From JBGPHT01 sp041484525 (GTDB lineage Bacteria; Acidobacteriota; Terriglobia; Bryobacterales; Bryobacteraceae): a stretch of DNA of 64,000 nt. The stretch covers positions 3,141 through 67,140 of the forward strand of contig JBGPHT010000024.1 in assembly GCA_041484525.1 (NCBI GenBank), given 5' to 3'. The stretch's first letter is position 1. Every line of letters begins with the position of its first letter. Position numbers and translations under genes: made by a program. The notes beneath the pieces were generated by a model. It had not been told where the DNA came from and ran no database searches. It worked only from the letters and a program-made list of their open reading frames with translations. Shown here one piece after another: positions 34,324 through 42,802 of the stretch.

Positions 34324-35094
34324 ATGCGTGGATTCGGAGAAATCGCGGAGCGCCTGAGGCGCTCGACCGTGCAGGTTTTTTCGAAGGGAGAACGCGGCGG
34401 AGGCTCGGGCGTAGTGTGGTCCGCGGACGGCGTGGTGGTCACCAACGCCCACGTGGCGCGCTCGAGCCAGCTCGAGGTCGAGCTGTGGGACGGCCGCCGC
34501 ATGGAAGCCCGCGTCGAGTCGCGCGATCCGCGCCGCGACCTGGCGGTGGTGCGGGTTTCGTCATCCGGGCTCGAAGCGGCGACGCCCGGCGATTCGGATG
34601 CCGCGCGTCCCGGCGAGCTAGTCATCGCAGTCGGGAGCCCGCTCGGTTTCGCCGGCGCGCTTTCGACCGGCGTGGTGCACTCCAACGGCCGGCGCTGGAT
34701 CGCGGCCGATGTGCGCCTGGCGCCGGGCAATTCCGGCGGACCGCTGGCCAACGCGCAGGGACACACCATCGGCATCAACACCGCCATCGTGAACGGGCTC
34801 GGCCTGGCCGTGCCTTCTAACGCCGCCGCCGATTTTCTGCGGCGCGGTCCGCGCCCCTCGCTGGGTGTCACGCTGCGCCCGGTTCCGCATGGGCTGCTGC
34901 TACTCGATGTGGACCCGCAGGGCGCCGCCGCGGCTGCCTCGCTGCGCGCCGGCGACATTCTGCTGATCTCGTTCGACGCGCTCGAAGAGGTGCTCGATTC
35001 CGGCCGCGACGTGCTCCGGCTGCAGTTCCTGCGCGACGGCAACCGCGTCCGCGAAGTCTACGTGCGGCTGAATGCCCGCGCGGAGGCGGCATGA
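34324..35094 (+). CDS. second HtrA-like protease, compact
   Basis: The 256-residue protein starts at ATG 34324, one base after the stop of its paralogue. The catalytic triad is present: TNAHVARSSQLEVE (His), PRRDLAVVRVSSSG (Asp), APGNSGGPLANAQGHTIG (Ser). A shortened PDZ-like segment follows (about 175-250: SLGVTLRPVPHGLLLLDVDP, RAGDILLISFDALEE). It again lacks a signal peptide. It is about 29 residues shorter in the C-terminal part than the first protease. Its ATGA overlap with the LuxR gene indicates coupled translation. Confidence 0.87.
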   Translation: MRGFGEIAERLRRSTVQVFSKGERGGGSGVVWSADGVVVTNAHVARSSQLEVELWDGRRMEARVESRDPRRDLAVVRVSSSGLEAATPGDSDAARPGELVIAVGSPLGFAGALSTGVVHSNGRRWIAADVRLAPGNSGGPLANAQGHTIGINTAIVNGLGLAVPSNAAADFLRRGPRPSLGVTLRPVPHGLLLLDVDPQGAAAAASLRAGDILLISFDALEEVLDSGRDVLRLQFLRDGNRVREVYVRLNARAEAA

Positions 35095-35678
35095 TCCGGC
35101 TGCTGATCGCGGCCCCGTCCGCGGTCACTCGCGCCGGGTTGGAGGCTCTCGTGGCCTCCAGCCCCGGCGTGGAACTGGTGGGCTCTTATCCGGACCTCGC
35201 CGCCGTCGAAGACCTGCATCCTGACGTGGTGCTGGCCGCCGTTCCCCAATCCGAACTCGTGCCGGCATCCGCCATCGTGCTGCTCACCGGCGACGAGCAG
35301 CCTCCGTGGACCGCCGACGCTTTCCGCACGGGTGTGCGCGCCCTGCTGCCGCGCGACGCCACGGCGGCCGCGATCCTGGCGGCAGTGGAGGCGGCGGCGA
35401 GCGGCCTGGCCGTGCTCGATCCACGCGATCTGGAAGGGCTGCTGGCTTCGGCCGCGCCCGCCCCGTTGCTCGGAGATCCGCCCGCGATCACCGCGCGTGA
35501 ACTCGAGGTACTGCGCATGATGGCCGAGGGTGCGGCCAACAAGACCATCGCGTGGAAGCTTGGAATTTCCGAGCATACGGTGAAGTTTCACGTGGCGTCG
35601 ATCCTGACGAAGCTGAACGCGGGCAGCCGGACGGAAGCCGTGACGCTTGGAATTCGCCGCGGCTTGATCATGATCTGA
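35091..35678 (+). CDS. LuxR-family regulator with degenerate receiver
   Basis: The 195-residue protein has NarL/LuxR layout. The receiver-like N-terminus (MIRLLIAAPSAVTRAGLEAL) lacks the acidic pair after the first strand (IAAPSA for DDH-type), and the phosphoacceptor position reads HPDVVLAAVPQS, with alanine where aspartate is expected. The DNA-binding domain (about 130-195) is intact: ITARELEVLRMMAEGAANKT then ISEHTVKFHVASILTKLNAG. Phosphorylation-independent control, perhaps by proteolysis through the two preceding proteases, is an inference from gene order. It overlaps the second protease gene by four bases. Confidence 0.87.
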   Translation: MIRLLIAAPSAVTRAGLEALVASSPGVELVGSYPDLAAVEDLHPDVVLAAVPQSELVPASAIVLLTGDEQPPWTADAFRTGVRALLPRDATAAAILAAVEAAASGLAVLDPRDLEGLLASAAPAPLLGDPPAITARELEVLRMMAEGAANKTIAWKLGISEHTVKFHVASILTKLNAGSRTEAVTLGIRRGLIMI

Positions 35679-35820
35679 GCCATTACAGCATCACGCGATT
35701 TATATTCCCCTGGATTTCAGCCGCTTGCAGACGTGCGCTACTAACCTGCGAATAGAGTGCTGCTAGTTTCAAGGCAGGGAAACGCTGCCGCGCGTCGCAG
35801 AAGACCGGAGTTACATTCCC

Positions 35821-36369
35821 ATGATCGTCGATCTCAATCTCAAGGCCGATCTCAATATCCACGTCTACTCGCATGAAGGCCGCGGGCGGGCCGACACTCA
35901 ACAAGACCGGATCGAAGAGTTGCTGCGAACGGTCCTAACCAACACGGAGAAAATCACTATGACGGAACAGGAATTTGGCGCGGTACTTCAGAAGGTGGAT
36001 CTCGCGACTACCCACATCGGTGAAAACACCACTGCCATTGCAGGGACAGTGGATTCGATGGCAACGTTGGAGGCATCCAACGGCCAGATCCTCGAGACGA
36101 TCAGTTCGGAGATCGACACGCTGCTGGCCAATAACCCCGGGATTTCGCAGAGCCTGTCGGATGCGGTGACGGCTATTCAGGCGAAGGTGGACAATGCGAA
36201 GGCGGCGTCCGACACCTTGAAGATGGCCTCGGATGCGGTCAAGGCGCAACTCGACGCGCAAGTGCCGGCGTTGCAGGCGATCGCCACTAAAGGCGCCGGA
36301 AGTCCGGTTCCAGTTCCTCCGTCCCCTTCACCCAATCTGCCGCTGGTGCTCACACTCTCTAGCCTCTAA
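35821..36369 (+). CDS. coiled-coil protein of unknown function
   Basis: The 182-residue protein has no signal peptide or membrane helix. The N-terminus (MIVDLNLKADLNIHVYSHEG) is short and beta-like. From about residue 30 to 155 it is a heptad-patterned coiled coil with many Ala, Thr and Asp (LQKVDLATTHIGENTTAIAG, VDNAKAASDTLKMASDAVKA), and it ends in a Pro-rich tail. Similar low-complexity coiled coils occur in phage fibre and structural proteins, but no phage neighbours exist here. Function unknown. A 142-base spacer separates it from the LuxR gene. Confidence 0.65.
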   Translation: MIVDLNLKADLNIHVYSHEGRGRADTQQDRIEELLRTVLTNTEKITMTEQEFGAVLQKVDLATTHIGENTTAIAGTVDSMATLEASNGQILETISSEIDTLLANNPGISQSLSDAVTAIQAKVDNAKAASDTLKMASDAVKAQLDAQVPALQAIATKGAGSPVPVPPSPSPNLPLVLTLSSL

Positions 36370-36417
36370 ACTGTTCGAACGCCCGGGAGCTCGGACAGCC
36401 AGGCTTCCGGAGCGATC

Positions 36418-37062
36418 CTACAGATTGAATGAAAATCCGCCGGTGATCTCGAGCATATTCAATCGCCCCTTTTGGTTCGGGAAATCGAATGGCTTGGACG
36501 TGTTGTAATACCGCACGTCGAAGCGGATGCCCCACATCGAACTCACGCGCGCCTTTATTCCGCCGCCGTAGTTGATTCCGAACTTAGTGGTCTGGTTGCC
36601 GTAGGACGCCGAAGCGCCGGGCGGAAAGAAGCTGCTGAATCCAACGCCCCCCGCGGCGAACGGACGGACGTGCGATCCCTCAGGCGTCGCATACACCAGG
36701 ACATCTCCAAACCCCTGTTGAATCGGCACGCTGATGGTCGACGCCGTGGTGGCAGCCGTAGCCTGGCCGGGAAGTCCGATGGTAGTACCCGTCGATGCCG
36801 GCACGCCGATCGAGGTGTGGTTGTAGGCGTACCCAAACTCGTAGCCGAAGAACCGGTACGGATTGATGGCCATCCGCACTGCCAGCCGGAAGCCGTCCTT
36901 CATCTGGTATTGAGCATCGGCGGGATCGTTGCTCACCGTTCCCAGGTTCTTCGAATTGCCCGTGAAGATGGATTGTCCTCCGCTCACCGCGACTTCAAAA
37001 TTCTGTCCGAAGGCAAAAGAAGAACAAACTAGAAGAGCAATAACTCCCAGGGAGAGACGCAT
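36418..37062 (-). CDS. outer-membrane beta-barrel protein (OmpA-N/porin-like)
   Basis: ATG at 37062 gives 214 residues; an upstream GTG two codons earlier is an alternative. A signal peptide (MRLSLGVIALLVCSSFAFGQ) precedes an eight-strand barrel with alternating aromatics (YRFFGYEFGYAYNHTSIGVP, GIRFDVRYYNTSKPFDFPNQ), ending ITGGFSFNL with the aromatic-terminal signal expected for outer-membrane insertion. The function is unknown. It lies 23 bases downstream of the YHS-domain gene, so the two may be cotranscribed. Confidence 0.82.
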   Translation of the reverse strand: MRLSLGVIALLVCSSFAFGQNFEVAVSGGQSIFTGNSKNLGTVSNDPADAQYQMKDGFRLAVRMAINPYRFFGYEFGYAYNHTSIGVPASTGTTIGLPGQATAATTASTISVPIQQGFGDVLVYATPEGSHVRPFAAGGVGFSSFFPPGASASYGNQTTKFGINYGGGIKARVSSMWGIRFDVRYYNTSKPFDFPNQKGRLNMLEITGGFSFNL

Positions 37063-37084
37063 CACCACCAGTGTACACCGGCCC

Positions 37085-37357
37085 TCAGCCGGCGAACTTA
37101 TCGCGGCATTCTTTGGAGCAAAAGTGGATCGTTTCGCCTTTCACGTTGCGCGTGACGCTGGCAGTGGTCGAGACGTAAGTGCCGCACACAGGGTCCTTCT
37201 TCAGCTCCCCGCCCGGCGGCACCGAGGGCGCGCGCTTGGTGTTTTGCGGAACGCCGCTGTTTCCGCGGAATCCACCGAAGATGGATTTCAGGATACTCCG
37301 CAGCAACAGCAGCACCAGCAAGGGAAGAAGAACTTCGAGGATGAGAAACCGGAGCAT
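37085..37357 (-). CDS. membrane-anchored YHS-domain protein
   Basis: The 90-residue protein has an N-terminal membrane helix (LRFLILEVLLPLLVLLLLRS), a linker with Pro and basic residues, and a YHS domain: KKDPVCGTYVSTTASVTRNV with the cysteine, followed by HFCSKECRDKFAG carrying the Cys-x3-Cys pair. YHS domains bind metals such as copper or iron and occur in heavy-metal ATPases and oxygenases. Here it stands alone, tethered to the inner membrane, so a small metal-handling protein is plausible. Confidence 0.85.
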   Translation of the reverse strand: MLRFLILEVLLPLLVLLLLRSILKSIFGGFRGNSGVPQNTKRAPSVPPGGELKKDPVCGTYVSTTASVTRNVKGETIHFCSKECRDKFAG

Positions 37358-37399
37358 GAGAGGGGGGCGGCAACACGCGTTCCCGCCCCTGAGGCAAGC

Positions 37400-38566
37400 T
37401 TACTTCTTTTTCTTGGCGGCGTCTTTCTTGGCGTTGGGATTCTGGAACTTGGTCTCAAGCGTCGAGCCCAGCGTTGTCAGCATGTCTTTGGCCTGCTGGG
37501 AGTAGGTGCCGGCCGGCTGCAACTCGAGGTACTTCTGGAAGGACTCGATGGTGCCCGGCGCCGGCGTGACCTTGCCGGTGGCCTGGTCGAAGTTGGCCTT
37601 GCTCATCAGCGTCACGCCGTACTGATAATACGCATCGGCGTAGTTAGGATCGATCTCGATCGCCTTCTTGAACGCGTCTGTGGCCGCCTCCCCCTGGTTG
37701 GCGTTGGTGAGCAACGCGCCCAGGTTGTAATAGTATTTTCCGGCGTTGCTGGGATCGAGCTCGGCCGCCTTCTTCATCTCCGCCTGCGCTTCGGGATACT
37801 TGTGCGACGCCGCCAGCGCGCGGCCGAAGTTATTGTGCAGCGCGGCATCGTCCGGTTTCAGCGCGATGGCTTTGCCGTACGACTCCTGCGCCTTGGCCGT
37901 AATCTGATCGAACTCCGGTCCCGTCTTGCCCTGCGCCTGCCCCATTAACGATTCACCGAGCTGCGCCCAGACCGCCATTTGATCCGGTCCGGCTTCGCCC
38001 GCTTTGGTGAATGCGGCGACGGCCTCGTCGTACTTCTTCTCGTTGAGCGCGGTCATTCCGGCATTGAAGGCTTCGTTCAGCGCGCTGTTCTTCTTCATCT
38101 GCTCTTCGCGCTGCTTCATCGCCTTATCGAGCTTTTCCTTCTCCTCCTTGCTCATGCCGCGTTCGAGTTCTTTTGGAATCGTGCCCGTCTGCGCCGCCGT
38201 GTTGATGGCCGCCTGTTGCTGCGCCATCGCGGCAACCTTCTTGCGCAGATCGAAATCGACGGGCGCAACCATCCCGCTGGTGCGGACGTTGTTGACCTTG
38301 TCGACGGGCTTGCCGTCCACCGAACACGTAATGGTGAAGGTCGCGCCGAGCGGCAGACCGGCATGCAGCCAATGGCCCTTCTTGTCGCTCTTGGTCGTGT
38401 AGTGCGCCTTAATGTCGGTGCGGTCGAGCGTGATGATGGCGTCCTTTAATGGTTTGCCGTCCTCGCCGATCACATTGCCTTCTACAGTGATGACCTGGCC
38501 GAACGAAACCAGCGCGGAAAAGGCGAGTCCGGCGACTGCCAGCGCCAGATTGCGGAACTTCAACAT
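37400..38566 (-). CDS. secreted TPR protein with Cna-B-like N-terminal domain
   Basis: ATG at 38566, preceded by GGGAGG, gives 388 residues. A signal peptide (MLKFRNLALAVAGLAFSALV) is followed by a carboxypeptidase-regulatory-like domain (about 28-95: VEGNVIGEDGKPLKDAIITL) and a Lys/Glu-rich helix (MSKEEKEKLDKAMKQREEQM). A TPR array then covers about 165-360 (NAGMTALNEKKYDEAVAAFT, NNFGRALAASHKYPEAQAEM, DAFKKAIEIDPNYADAYYQY). It ends in a basic KKDAAKKKK tail. An exported scaffold acting with the Oar-like receptors is possible. Confidence 0.82.
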   Translation of the reverse strand: MLKFRNLALAVAGLAFSALVSFGQVITVEGNVIGEDGKPLKDAIITLDRTDIKAHYTTKSDKKGHWLHAGLPLGATFTITCSVDGKPVDKVNNVRTSGMVAPVDFDLRKKVAAMAQQQAAINTAAQTGTIPKELERGMSKEEKEKLDKAMKQREEQMKKNSALNEAFNAGMTALNEKKYDEAVAAFTKAGEAGPDQMAVWAQLGESLMGQAQGKTGPEFDQITAKAQESYGKAIALKPDDAALHNNFGRALAASHKYPEAQAEMKKAAELDPSNAGKYYYNLGALLTNANQGEAATDAFKKAIEIDPNYADAYYQYGVTLMSKANFDQATGKVTPAPGTIESFQKYLELQPAGTYSQQAKDMLTTLGSTLETKFQNPNAKKDAAKKKK

Positions 38567-38639
38567 AGAACCTCCCAAACTGAGAATATAGCGTAGATTA
38601 AATCCCAGTATACATCTCTGTTCTTTGTGCCCGCCGTGC

Positions 38640-39122
38640 CTATTCTTCGAACAAACCGATCTGCTCTTCGGGCGTCGCTTTCGGTTTTCGGCGCTTCAAC
38701 GGGCTCCCCACCACACCCAGGACTGCCACCGCGCGCAAGGCCATGCGCGGCACGAATACCCGCTGCTGGTTGCTGTACGGGTCGGGCGGGATCACCGTGA
38801 AACCGTGGTACTCCACTTGTAAGAGGTTGTTAGGCAGCACGCCCTCCATCACATCGCCATCGCGGAATTGGAGCCGGACCCACAGCCCTTCCATTTTGGG
38901 CCGGGTGTTGAACAGGCGCCGTTCGGGCTCGGGGCCGGCGTCGAAATCCCGCACGAAGGCGATGCTTTTGATCTCGTCGTAGGTGACGATGGCCACGTTG
39001 CCTTGCGCGGAAAGCAGCTCTACGCCCGTAGGCTGTAGATACGAAACGGGATTGACATATCCCGCCAGCGATTCCTTCTCGAATCGCCGGATCACTGCCT
39101 TCTTGGTGGTGGAGGCGGCCAA
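38640..39122 (-). CDS. conserved hypothetical protein (DUF6982-like)
   Basis: The 160-residue protein is read from TTG at 39122, with GGGGAGAAG as a well-placed ribosome binding site. The main body is a small beta-barrel-like segment (GYVNPVSYLQPTGVELLSAQ, GNVAIVTYDEIKSIAFVRDF, VRLQFRDGDVMEGVLPNNLL) reminiscent of Sm/PilZ-like single-domain proteins, ending in a basic tail. No signal peptide or membrane segment. Function unknown. It is divergent from the Xer gene, with a palindrome in the shared 64-base control region. Confidence 0.65.
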   Translation of the reverse strand: MAASTTKKAVIRRFEKESLAGYVNPVSYLQPTGVELLSAQGNVAIVTYDEIKSIAFVRDFDAGPEPERRLFNTRPKMEGLWVRLQFRDGDVMEGVLPNNLLQVEYHGFTVIPPDPYSNQQRVFVPRMALRAVAVLGVVGSPLKRRKPKATPEEQIGLFEE

Positions 39123-39146
39123 AACTTCTCCCCTTTTTCGCTAACT

Positions 39147-39179
39147 ATGTTTCAAACATTTAGGGGCTTATTGTATCAT
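39147..39179 (+). promoter_or_regulatory. Xer promoter with palindrome over -35
   Basis: TTCAAA (39151-39156) and TATCAT (39174-39179) are 17 bases apart, and TATCAT ends only seven bases before the Xer ATG, so the transcript would be leaderless or nearly so. The perfect palindrome ATGTTT-C-AAACAT (39147-39159) covers the -35 box and lies between divergent genes. Confidence 0.5.
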
Positions 39180-39186
39180 TGGCACG

Positions 39187-40095
39187 ATGCCCGGTGCGTC
39201 AACGGCGGATTCGGCACAGCTTCCCCACCAGGTGGCGCTGTTCCTGAACTTCTGCCGGTTGGAGAAAGGCCTTTCGGCGAACTCCTTGGCGGCTTATACT
39301 CTTGATTTGTCGAGGTTTAATGCCTTCCAGAAGGACTCCGCCACGGTTCCCGGAACGGAAGAGCTGCGCCATTATCTCGATCATTTATACTCATCCGGCC
39401 TGGGAGCGCGGTCCATCGCCCGGCACCTCACCACGCTGCGGAACTTCTACGGGTTCCTGCTGCGAGAGGGGCAGATCGAGCGCGATCCGACCGAATTCCT
39501 ACGCACGCCCCGGCAGTGGCAGAAGATCCCTAAGTTCCTGAATCTGGAAGAGATCGAGAAGCTCATCCAGACCCCCGACACCACTCGGCCGACGGGTCTC
39601 AGGGACCGCGGGATGCTCGAACTGCTGTACGCCACCGGACTGCGGGTGTCGGAACTTTGCCGGCTCGGTCTGTCCGATCTCAACCTGGACATGGGCGTCC
39701 TGCGAACCACCGGCAAGGGCAACAAGCAGCGCCTGGTACCGGTGGGGCAGTCGGCGCTCCGGGCTGTCGAAGATTACCTGCGGGACGGCCGTGGCGGGCT
39801 CCTCAAGGGGCGTGCCAGCCGGTATCTCTTCATCACCGCACGCGGAGGGTGCCTGACGCGGCAGGCGTTCTGGAAGCTGCTGGCCGGATACGGCAGAAAG
39901 GCCGGCATTTTTCAGGGGCTGACTCCCCACGTGCTCCGTCACAGCTTCGCCACTCATCTGCTGGAGGGCGGCGCCGACCTGCGCAGCGTACAGGTCATGC
40001 TGGGGCACGCCGATATTTCGACCACCCAGATTTATACCCACGTCATGCGGTCGAGATTGCGGGACACGGTTTCGAAACACCACCCCCGAGCCTGA
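39187..40095 (+). CDS. xerD: XerC/XerD-type tyrosine recombinase
   Basis: The 302-residue recombinase resolves chromosome dimers at dif-type sites. It has the SAM-like N-terminal domain (FLNFCRLEKGLSANSLAAYT) and a catalytic domain with the full set R153 (ATGLRVSEL), K177 (TTGKGNKQRL), H248 and R251 (TPHVLRHSFATHLLEGG), H274 (MLGHADIS) and the nucleophile Y283 (TTQIYTHV). The length and the LGHADISTTQIYTHV tail fit XerC/XerD rather than phage integrases, and XerD is the likelier member. No ribosome binding site is visible and the promoter sits just before the ATG. Confidence 0.87.
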   Translation: MPGASTADSAQLPHQVALFLNFCRLEKGLSANSLAAYTLDLSRFNAFQKDSATVPGTEELRHYLDHLYSSGLGARSIARHLTTLRNFYGFLLREGQIERDPTEFLRTPRQWQKIPKFLNLEEIEKLIQTPDTTRPTGLRDRGMLELLYATGLRVSELCRLGLSDLNLDMGVLRTTGKGNKQRLVPVGQSALRAVEDYLRDGRGGLLKGRASRYLFITARGGCLTRQAFWKLLAGYGRKAGIFQGLTPHVLRHSFATHLLEGGADLRSVQVMLGHADISTTQIYTHVMRSRLRDTVSKHHPRA

Positions 40096-40143
40096 CCGGC
40101 GCACCTGTCGTCAGGCGGTTGTTACGAGTCGAGAACGCTTCGA

Positions 40144-41457
40144 ATGAGCGACTACATCTATATATTGGAAAGCCACCTGAGTGCCGACCAGAACCGGGTG
40201 GTGGAAGACGTGACCGCGGCGGCGGGGCAGGTGAACGTCAACGTGTTTCTGACCGGCGGCGCGATGCGTGACATGCTCTCGGGGAACCGCATCCGCGACC
40301 TGGACTTCGTGGTCGAAGGCAACGCCGTCAAACTGACCAAGCTGGTGGTGGAGCGCGCCGGCGCCAAGGTAATCTCCACCGACGAAAATCGCAAGAGCTC
40401 GGAGCTGGTGTTTGCGGGCGGTGTGACGGTGCAGATCTCGATGTCGCGGCAGGAGAAGTATGCGCGCACCGGCGCCAAACCGCAGGTTTCGCAGGCCACG
40501 ATTCAGGAAGACTTGCGCGGCCGCGATTTCACCTGCAACGCCATCGCGCTCTCGCTCAATAAGTCGTCGCGCGGGCTGCTGCTCGACCCCATGAACGGTC
40601 TCGCCGATATCGGCCGCCGCGAGTTGCGCGCCATCAACACCTACGGTTTCTACGACGACCCTTCGCGCCTGCTGCGGCTCATCCGCCTGCGCGTGCGGCT
40701 CGGTTTCGGCATCGAAGAGCGCACCCAGATGCAGGTGGCGAACGCGCGCGAGGCCGAAGTGGAGAAGCATATCCCGGCGCGCGCCCTGGGCGAAGAGCTG
40801 TACCGGATCAGCGTCGAAGACAGCCCGGCGGAAATCCTGCGCGGGCTGGACGAGGCCGGCCTGCTGCCGCTGATGTCGCCGGCCCTGGCCGGTCCCAAGC
40901 TGAACCTGCAGGGCATCGCGAAATTCGAGAAACTGGCGCGCCTGCTGCCGGAAGACGCACCGTCGCGGATCGCGCGTTTCGGGCCGTTCCTGTATGTGCT
41001 CACGGAGAAGCTCACTCCCAAGGAGAAGCAGGCGCTGATCAAGGCAACGGACCTGCGCAAATCCGAAATAGACCTCTGGCAGAAGCTGGAGCCGCGGGCC
41101 AAGAAACTGGAAACGGCGCTGCGCTCGGCGCGGATCAAAAAGGCTTCGCAGGTGTATCAGATTGTGACGGGAGCGGCGCCGGACGAGGTGCTGTTCCTGC
41201 TCTACCATTCGGCGCTGAAACCGGTGCAGGAGCGGCTGCGCAACTACTTCCAGAAGTACCTGCCGGCCATTCAGGAGATCACTCCGCAGGAATGGGCGGC
41301 GGTGGAGGCCAAGCCGGGAACGCCCAAATACAACAAGGCGCGCGAGGACTTCATCGCCAACCGGTTGGACCGGCGGGTGCGCAAACCAGTGCCGCCGCCT
41401 GAACCTCCGCCTCCCGAACCTCCGCCGGCGGCCATGGGGAGAGGCCGGCGGATTTAG
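40144..41457 (+). CDS. cca: CCA-adding tRNA nucleotidyltransferase / poly(A) polymerase family
   Basis: The 437-residue protein shows the class II nucleotidyltransferase motifs: LTGGAMRDML, RDLDFVVEG with the two metal-binding aspartates, and DLRGRDFTCNAIALSLN. The ribose/base-selection region DDPSRLLRLIRLRVRLGFGI and the helical neck/body follow. These enzymes add CCA to tRNA 3' ends or poly(A) to RNA; distinguishing the two from sequence alone is uncertain. The C-terminus has an extra Pro-rich tail (PVPPPEPPPPEPPP). It follows the Xer gene after 48 bases on the same strand. Confidence 0.87.
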   Translation: MSDYIYILESHLSADQNRVVEDVTAAAGQVNVNVFLTGGAMRDMLSGNRIRDLDFVVEGNAVKLTKLVVERAGAKVISTDENRKSSELVFAGGVTVQISMSRQEKYARTGAKPQVSQATIQEDLRGRDFTCNAIALSLNKSSRGLLLDPMNGLADIGRRELRAINTYGFYDDPSRLLRLIRLRVRLGFGIEERTQMQVANAREAEVEKHIPARALGEELYRISVEDSPAEILRGLDEAGLLPLMSPALAGPKLNLQGIAKFEKLARLLPEDAPSRIARFGPFLYVLTEKLTPKEKQALIKATDLRKSEIDLWQKLEPRAKKLETALRSARIKKASQVYQIVTGAAPDEVLFLLYHSALKPVQERLRNYFQKYLPAIQEITPQEWAAVEAKPGTPKYNKAREDFIANRLDRRVRKPVPPPEPPPPEPPPAAMGRGRRI

Positions 41458-41472
41458 CGGGCCTGCGACTAC

Positions 41473-41928
41473 TTACTGCGGCTTGCTGATTCCGCCGTGT
41501 GCGGCCGTCTGACCTAGAAACCCGACCGGGCTCCGGCTGGCAACCGCCATCAATCCGCGATGCTCAGCGGGGGCGCCGGTGGTTCGAAATTCGTGCTGCA
41601 CCATGCGGATGGCGGCGCGGACTCCTTCCGAGCGCACAATTCGGCCCGTTACCACCAGTTGCAAGGGCGCCGTGTTGTGCAGCAGCACCGGCCATGAGAT
41701 GGAGAGCTCCACGTTCAGACCCGCGGGCAGCGCGCGCCCGGTCTCGATGAGGATTCCTCCGCTGCTGACGTCGAGCGTCCGGCCGGTTCCCTGATCTAGG
41801 ATTTTTCTGCGGCGGATCAGCTTCCATTTCAGGTCGAGTTGCATCTCGTACCGGCGGTCGTATCGACGATCGCCATTGATGCTCTCCCGGTCTTTCGATT
41901 GGTCACCCCAAGCCATCGTCGAATCCAT
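41473..41928 (-). CDS. PilZ-domain protein
   Basis: The 151-residue protein has a polar N-terminus, then a PilZ domain with RRYDRRYEMQLDLKW (RxxxR) near residue 21 and TLDVSSGGILIETGRALPAG (DxSxxG) near 52. Both parts of the c-di-GMP signature are therefore intact. It ends in a Ser/Gly-rich tail. It is a likely c-di-GMP effector related to the protein at 17.2 kb; the two share the VTGRIVRSE-type strand. It converges on the nucleotidyltransferase gene. Confidence 0.85.
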   Translation of the reverse strand: MDSTMAWGDQSKDRESINGDRRYDRRYEMQLDLKWKLIRRRKILDQGTGRTLDVSSGGILIETGRALPAGLNVELSISWPVLLHNTAPLQLVVTGRIVRSEGVRAAIRMVQHEFRTTGAPAEHRGLMAVASRSPVGFLGQTAAHGGISKPQ

Positions 41929-42085
41929 GTCCCGTCCTAGCGGTTATCTGGTAAACGACTCGATTATGACCACATACCCGCGGAAACGATAGTCATGTAA
42001 GTACTTGCGGGGTACCTGAGTGCTGGGTACCTAAGGGACTAGGAGTTCCTCTTATCCCGGTTAGGCCGCGGGATGAGGGCGGAGG

Positions 42086-42424
42086 TTAACGGGGGCGGGA
42101 AGCAGCCTGAATAGAAACAACGCCATGGTCCACCAAAACCCCGTCGGAGGGGCCGATCCGACCGTAAGAGCGTCCATTGACGGACAGTTGGTCGCCACGG
42201 ATCCAGATATCGGCGTCCCGGCAGGGCATGAAGTGGAGATCGGTCTGGCCGTTGGTGCCGGGTACGGTTTCGGGGGCCGGAACGCTGGTCCGGTAACAAT
42301 CGGTCACGACGACGGTGTGTCCGCCCACCTGGGCTTCGACACGTCCCAGCACCAGGTTGTTGGACCGGCTGCACGCGGCGAGCGCCAGAAGCAGCGGCAC
42401 GAGGGCCAGGAGGCGGGAGTTCAT
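42086..42424 (-). CDS. small lipoprotein of unknown function
   Basis: The 112-residue product is read from ATG at 42424. MNSRLLALVPLLLALAACSR is a lipoprotein signal peptide with lipobox L-A-A-C, so it would be acylated at the cysteine. The mature part is a compact beta-rich region with two cysteines (VVTDCYRTSVPAPETVPGTN, LHFMPCRDADIWI). No family was recognised. The upstream in-frame extension runs into the neighbouring mobile island and is not coding. Ribosome binding site weak. Confidence 0.65.
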   Translation of the reverse strand: MNSRLLALVPLLLALAACSRSNNLVLGRVEAQVGGHTVVVTDCYRTSVPAPETVPGTNGQTDLHFMPCRDADIWIRGDQLSVNGRSYGRIGPSDGVLVDHGVVSIQAASRPR

Positions 42425-42485
42425 GTTGGCAGTGTAATGTACTTTGCGATATAGAGTCAAGGGAAACCCTGTAGTGGCAAGCCTC

Positions 42486-42509
42486 GGGTAGTGCCTGAAA
42501 TGTGCGTTG
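42486..42509 (+). repeat. left terminal inverted repeat
   Basis: Begins GGGTAGTGCCTGAAATGTGC and ends GTTG; its exact reverse complement forms the right end at 44308-44331. All 24 positions match. Confidence 0.9.
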
Positions 42510-42594
42510 GTCGAAAACAGCAACCGATTGCTTTCACGCGCGGCCCGCCATACCGTGAAGGTATGCCATCGAATCGCACGGAGCTTCGAGCCCT

Positions 42595-42703
42595 CAAGAA
42601 CACTACAACTTCTGCCGCATTCACAAAACGCTGCGGGTAACACCTGCGATGGAATCGTGCTTAACCGAATCGGGTATGGAGCCTGGCTGATCTATTTGAA
42701 TAA
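42595..42703 (+). pseudogene. 3' remnant of a DDE transposase (IS1/IS1595-like)
   Basis: From 42598 the frame reads EHYNFCRIHKTLRVTPAMES, then after one extra base near 42667-42670 continues RVWSLADLFE and a TAA at 42701-42703. This is the characteristic C-terminal end of IS1-like/IS1595-like transposases (YNFCRxHKTLxxTPAM ... VWSLxDL). Only about 35 codons remain, so it is inactive. It marks the island as derived from an insertion sequence whose transposase was deleted. Confidence 0.75.
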
Positions 42704-42802
42704 AAAGTACGTATTAAGTGTTAGAATTAGCACCGTGCATTGGCCGCATTTTCCGCCGTTCTTTCCAGGGCAAATATTTGCCTTGACTCTTTGCGGAATC
42801 AA

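Noticed and set aside
42003..42036. Direct repeat GGGTACCT upstream of the PilZ and lipoprotein genes
   Set aside because: Eight bases twice within 25 bases is too short to call as a site or element scar.
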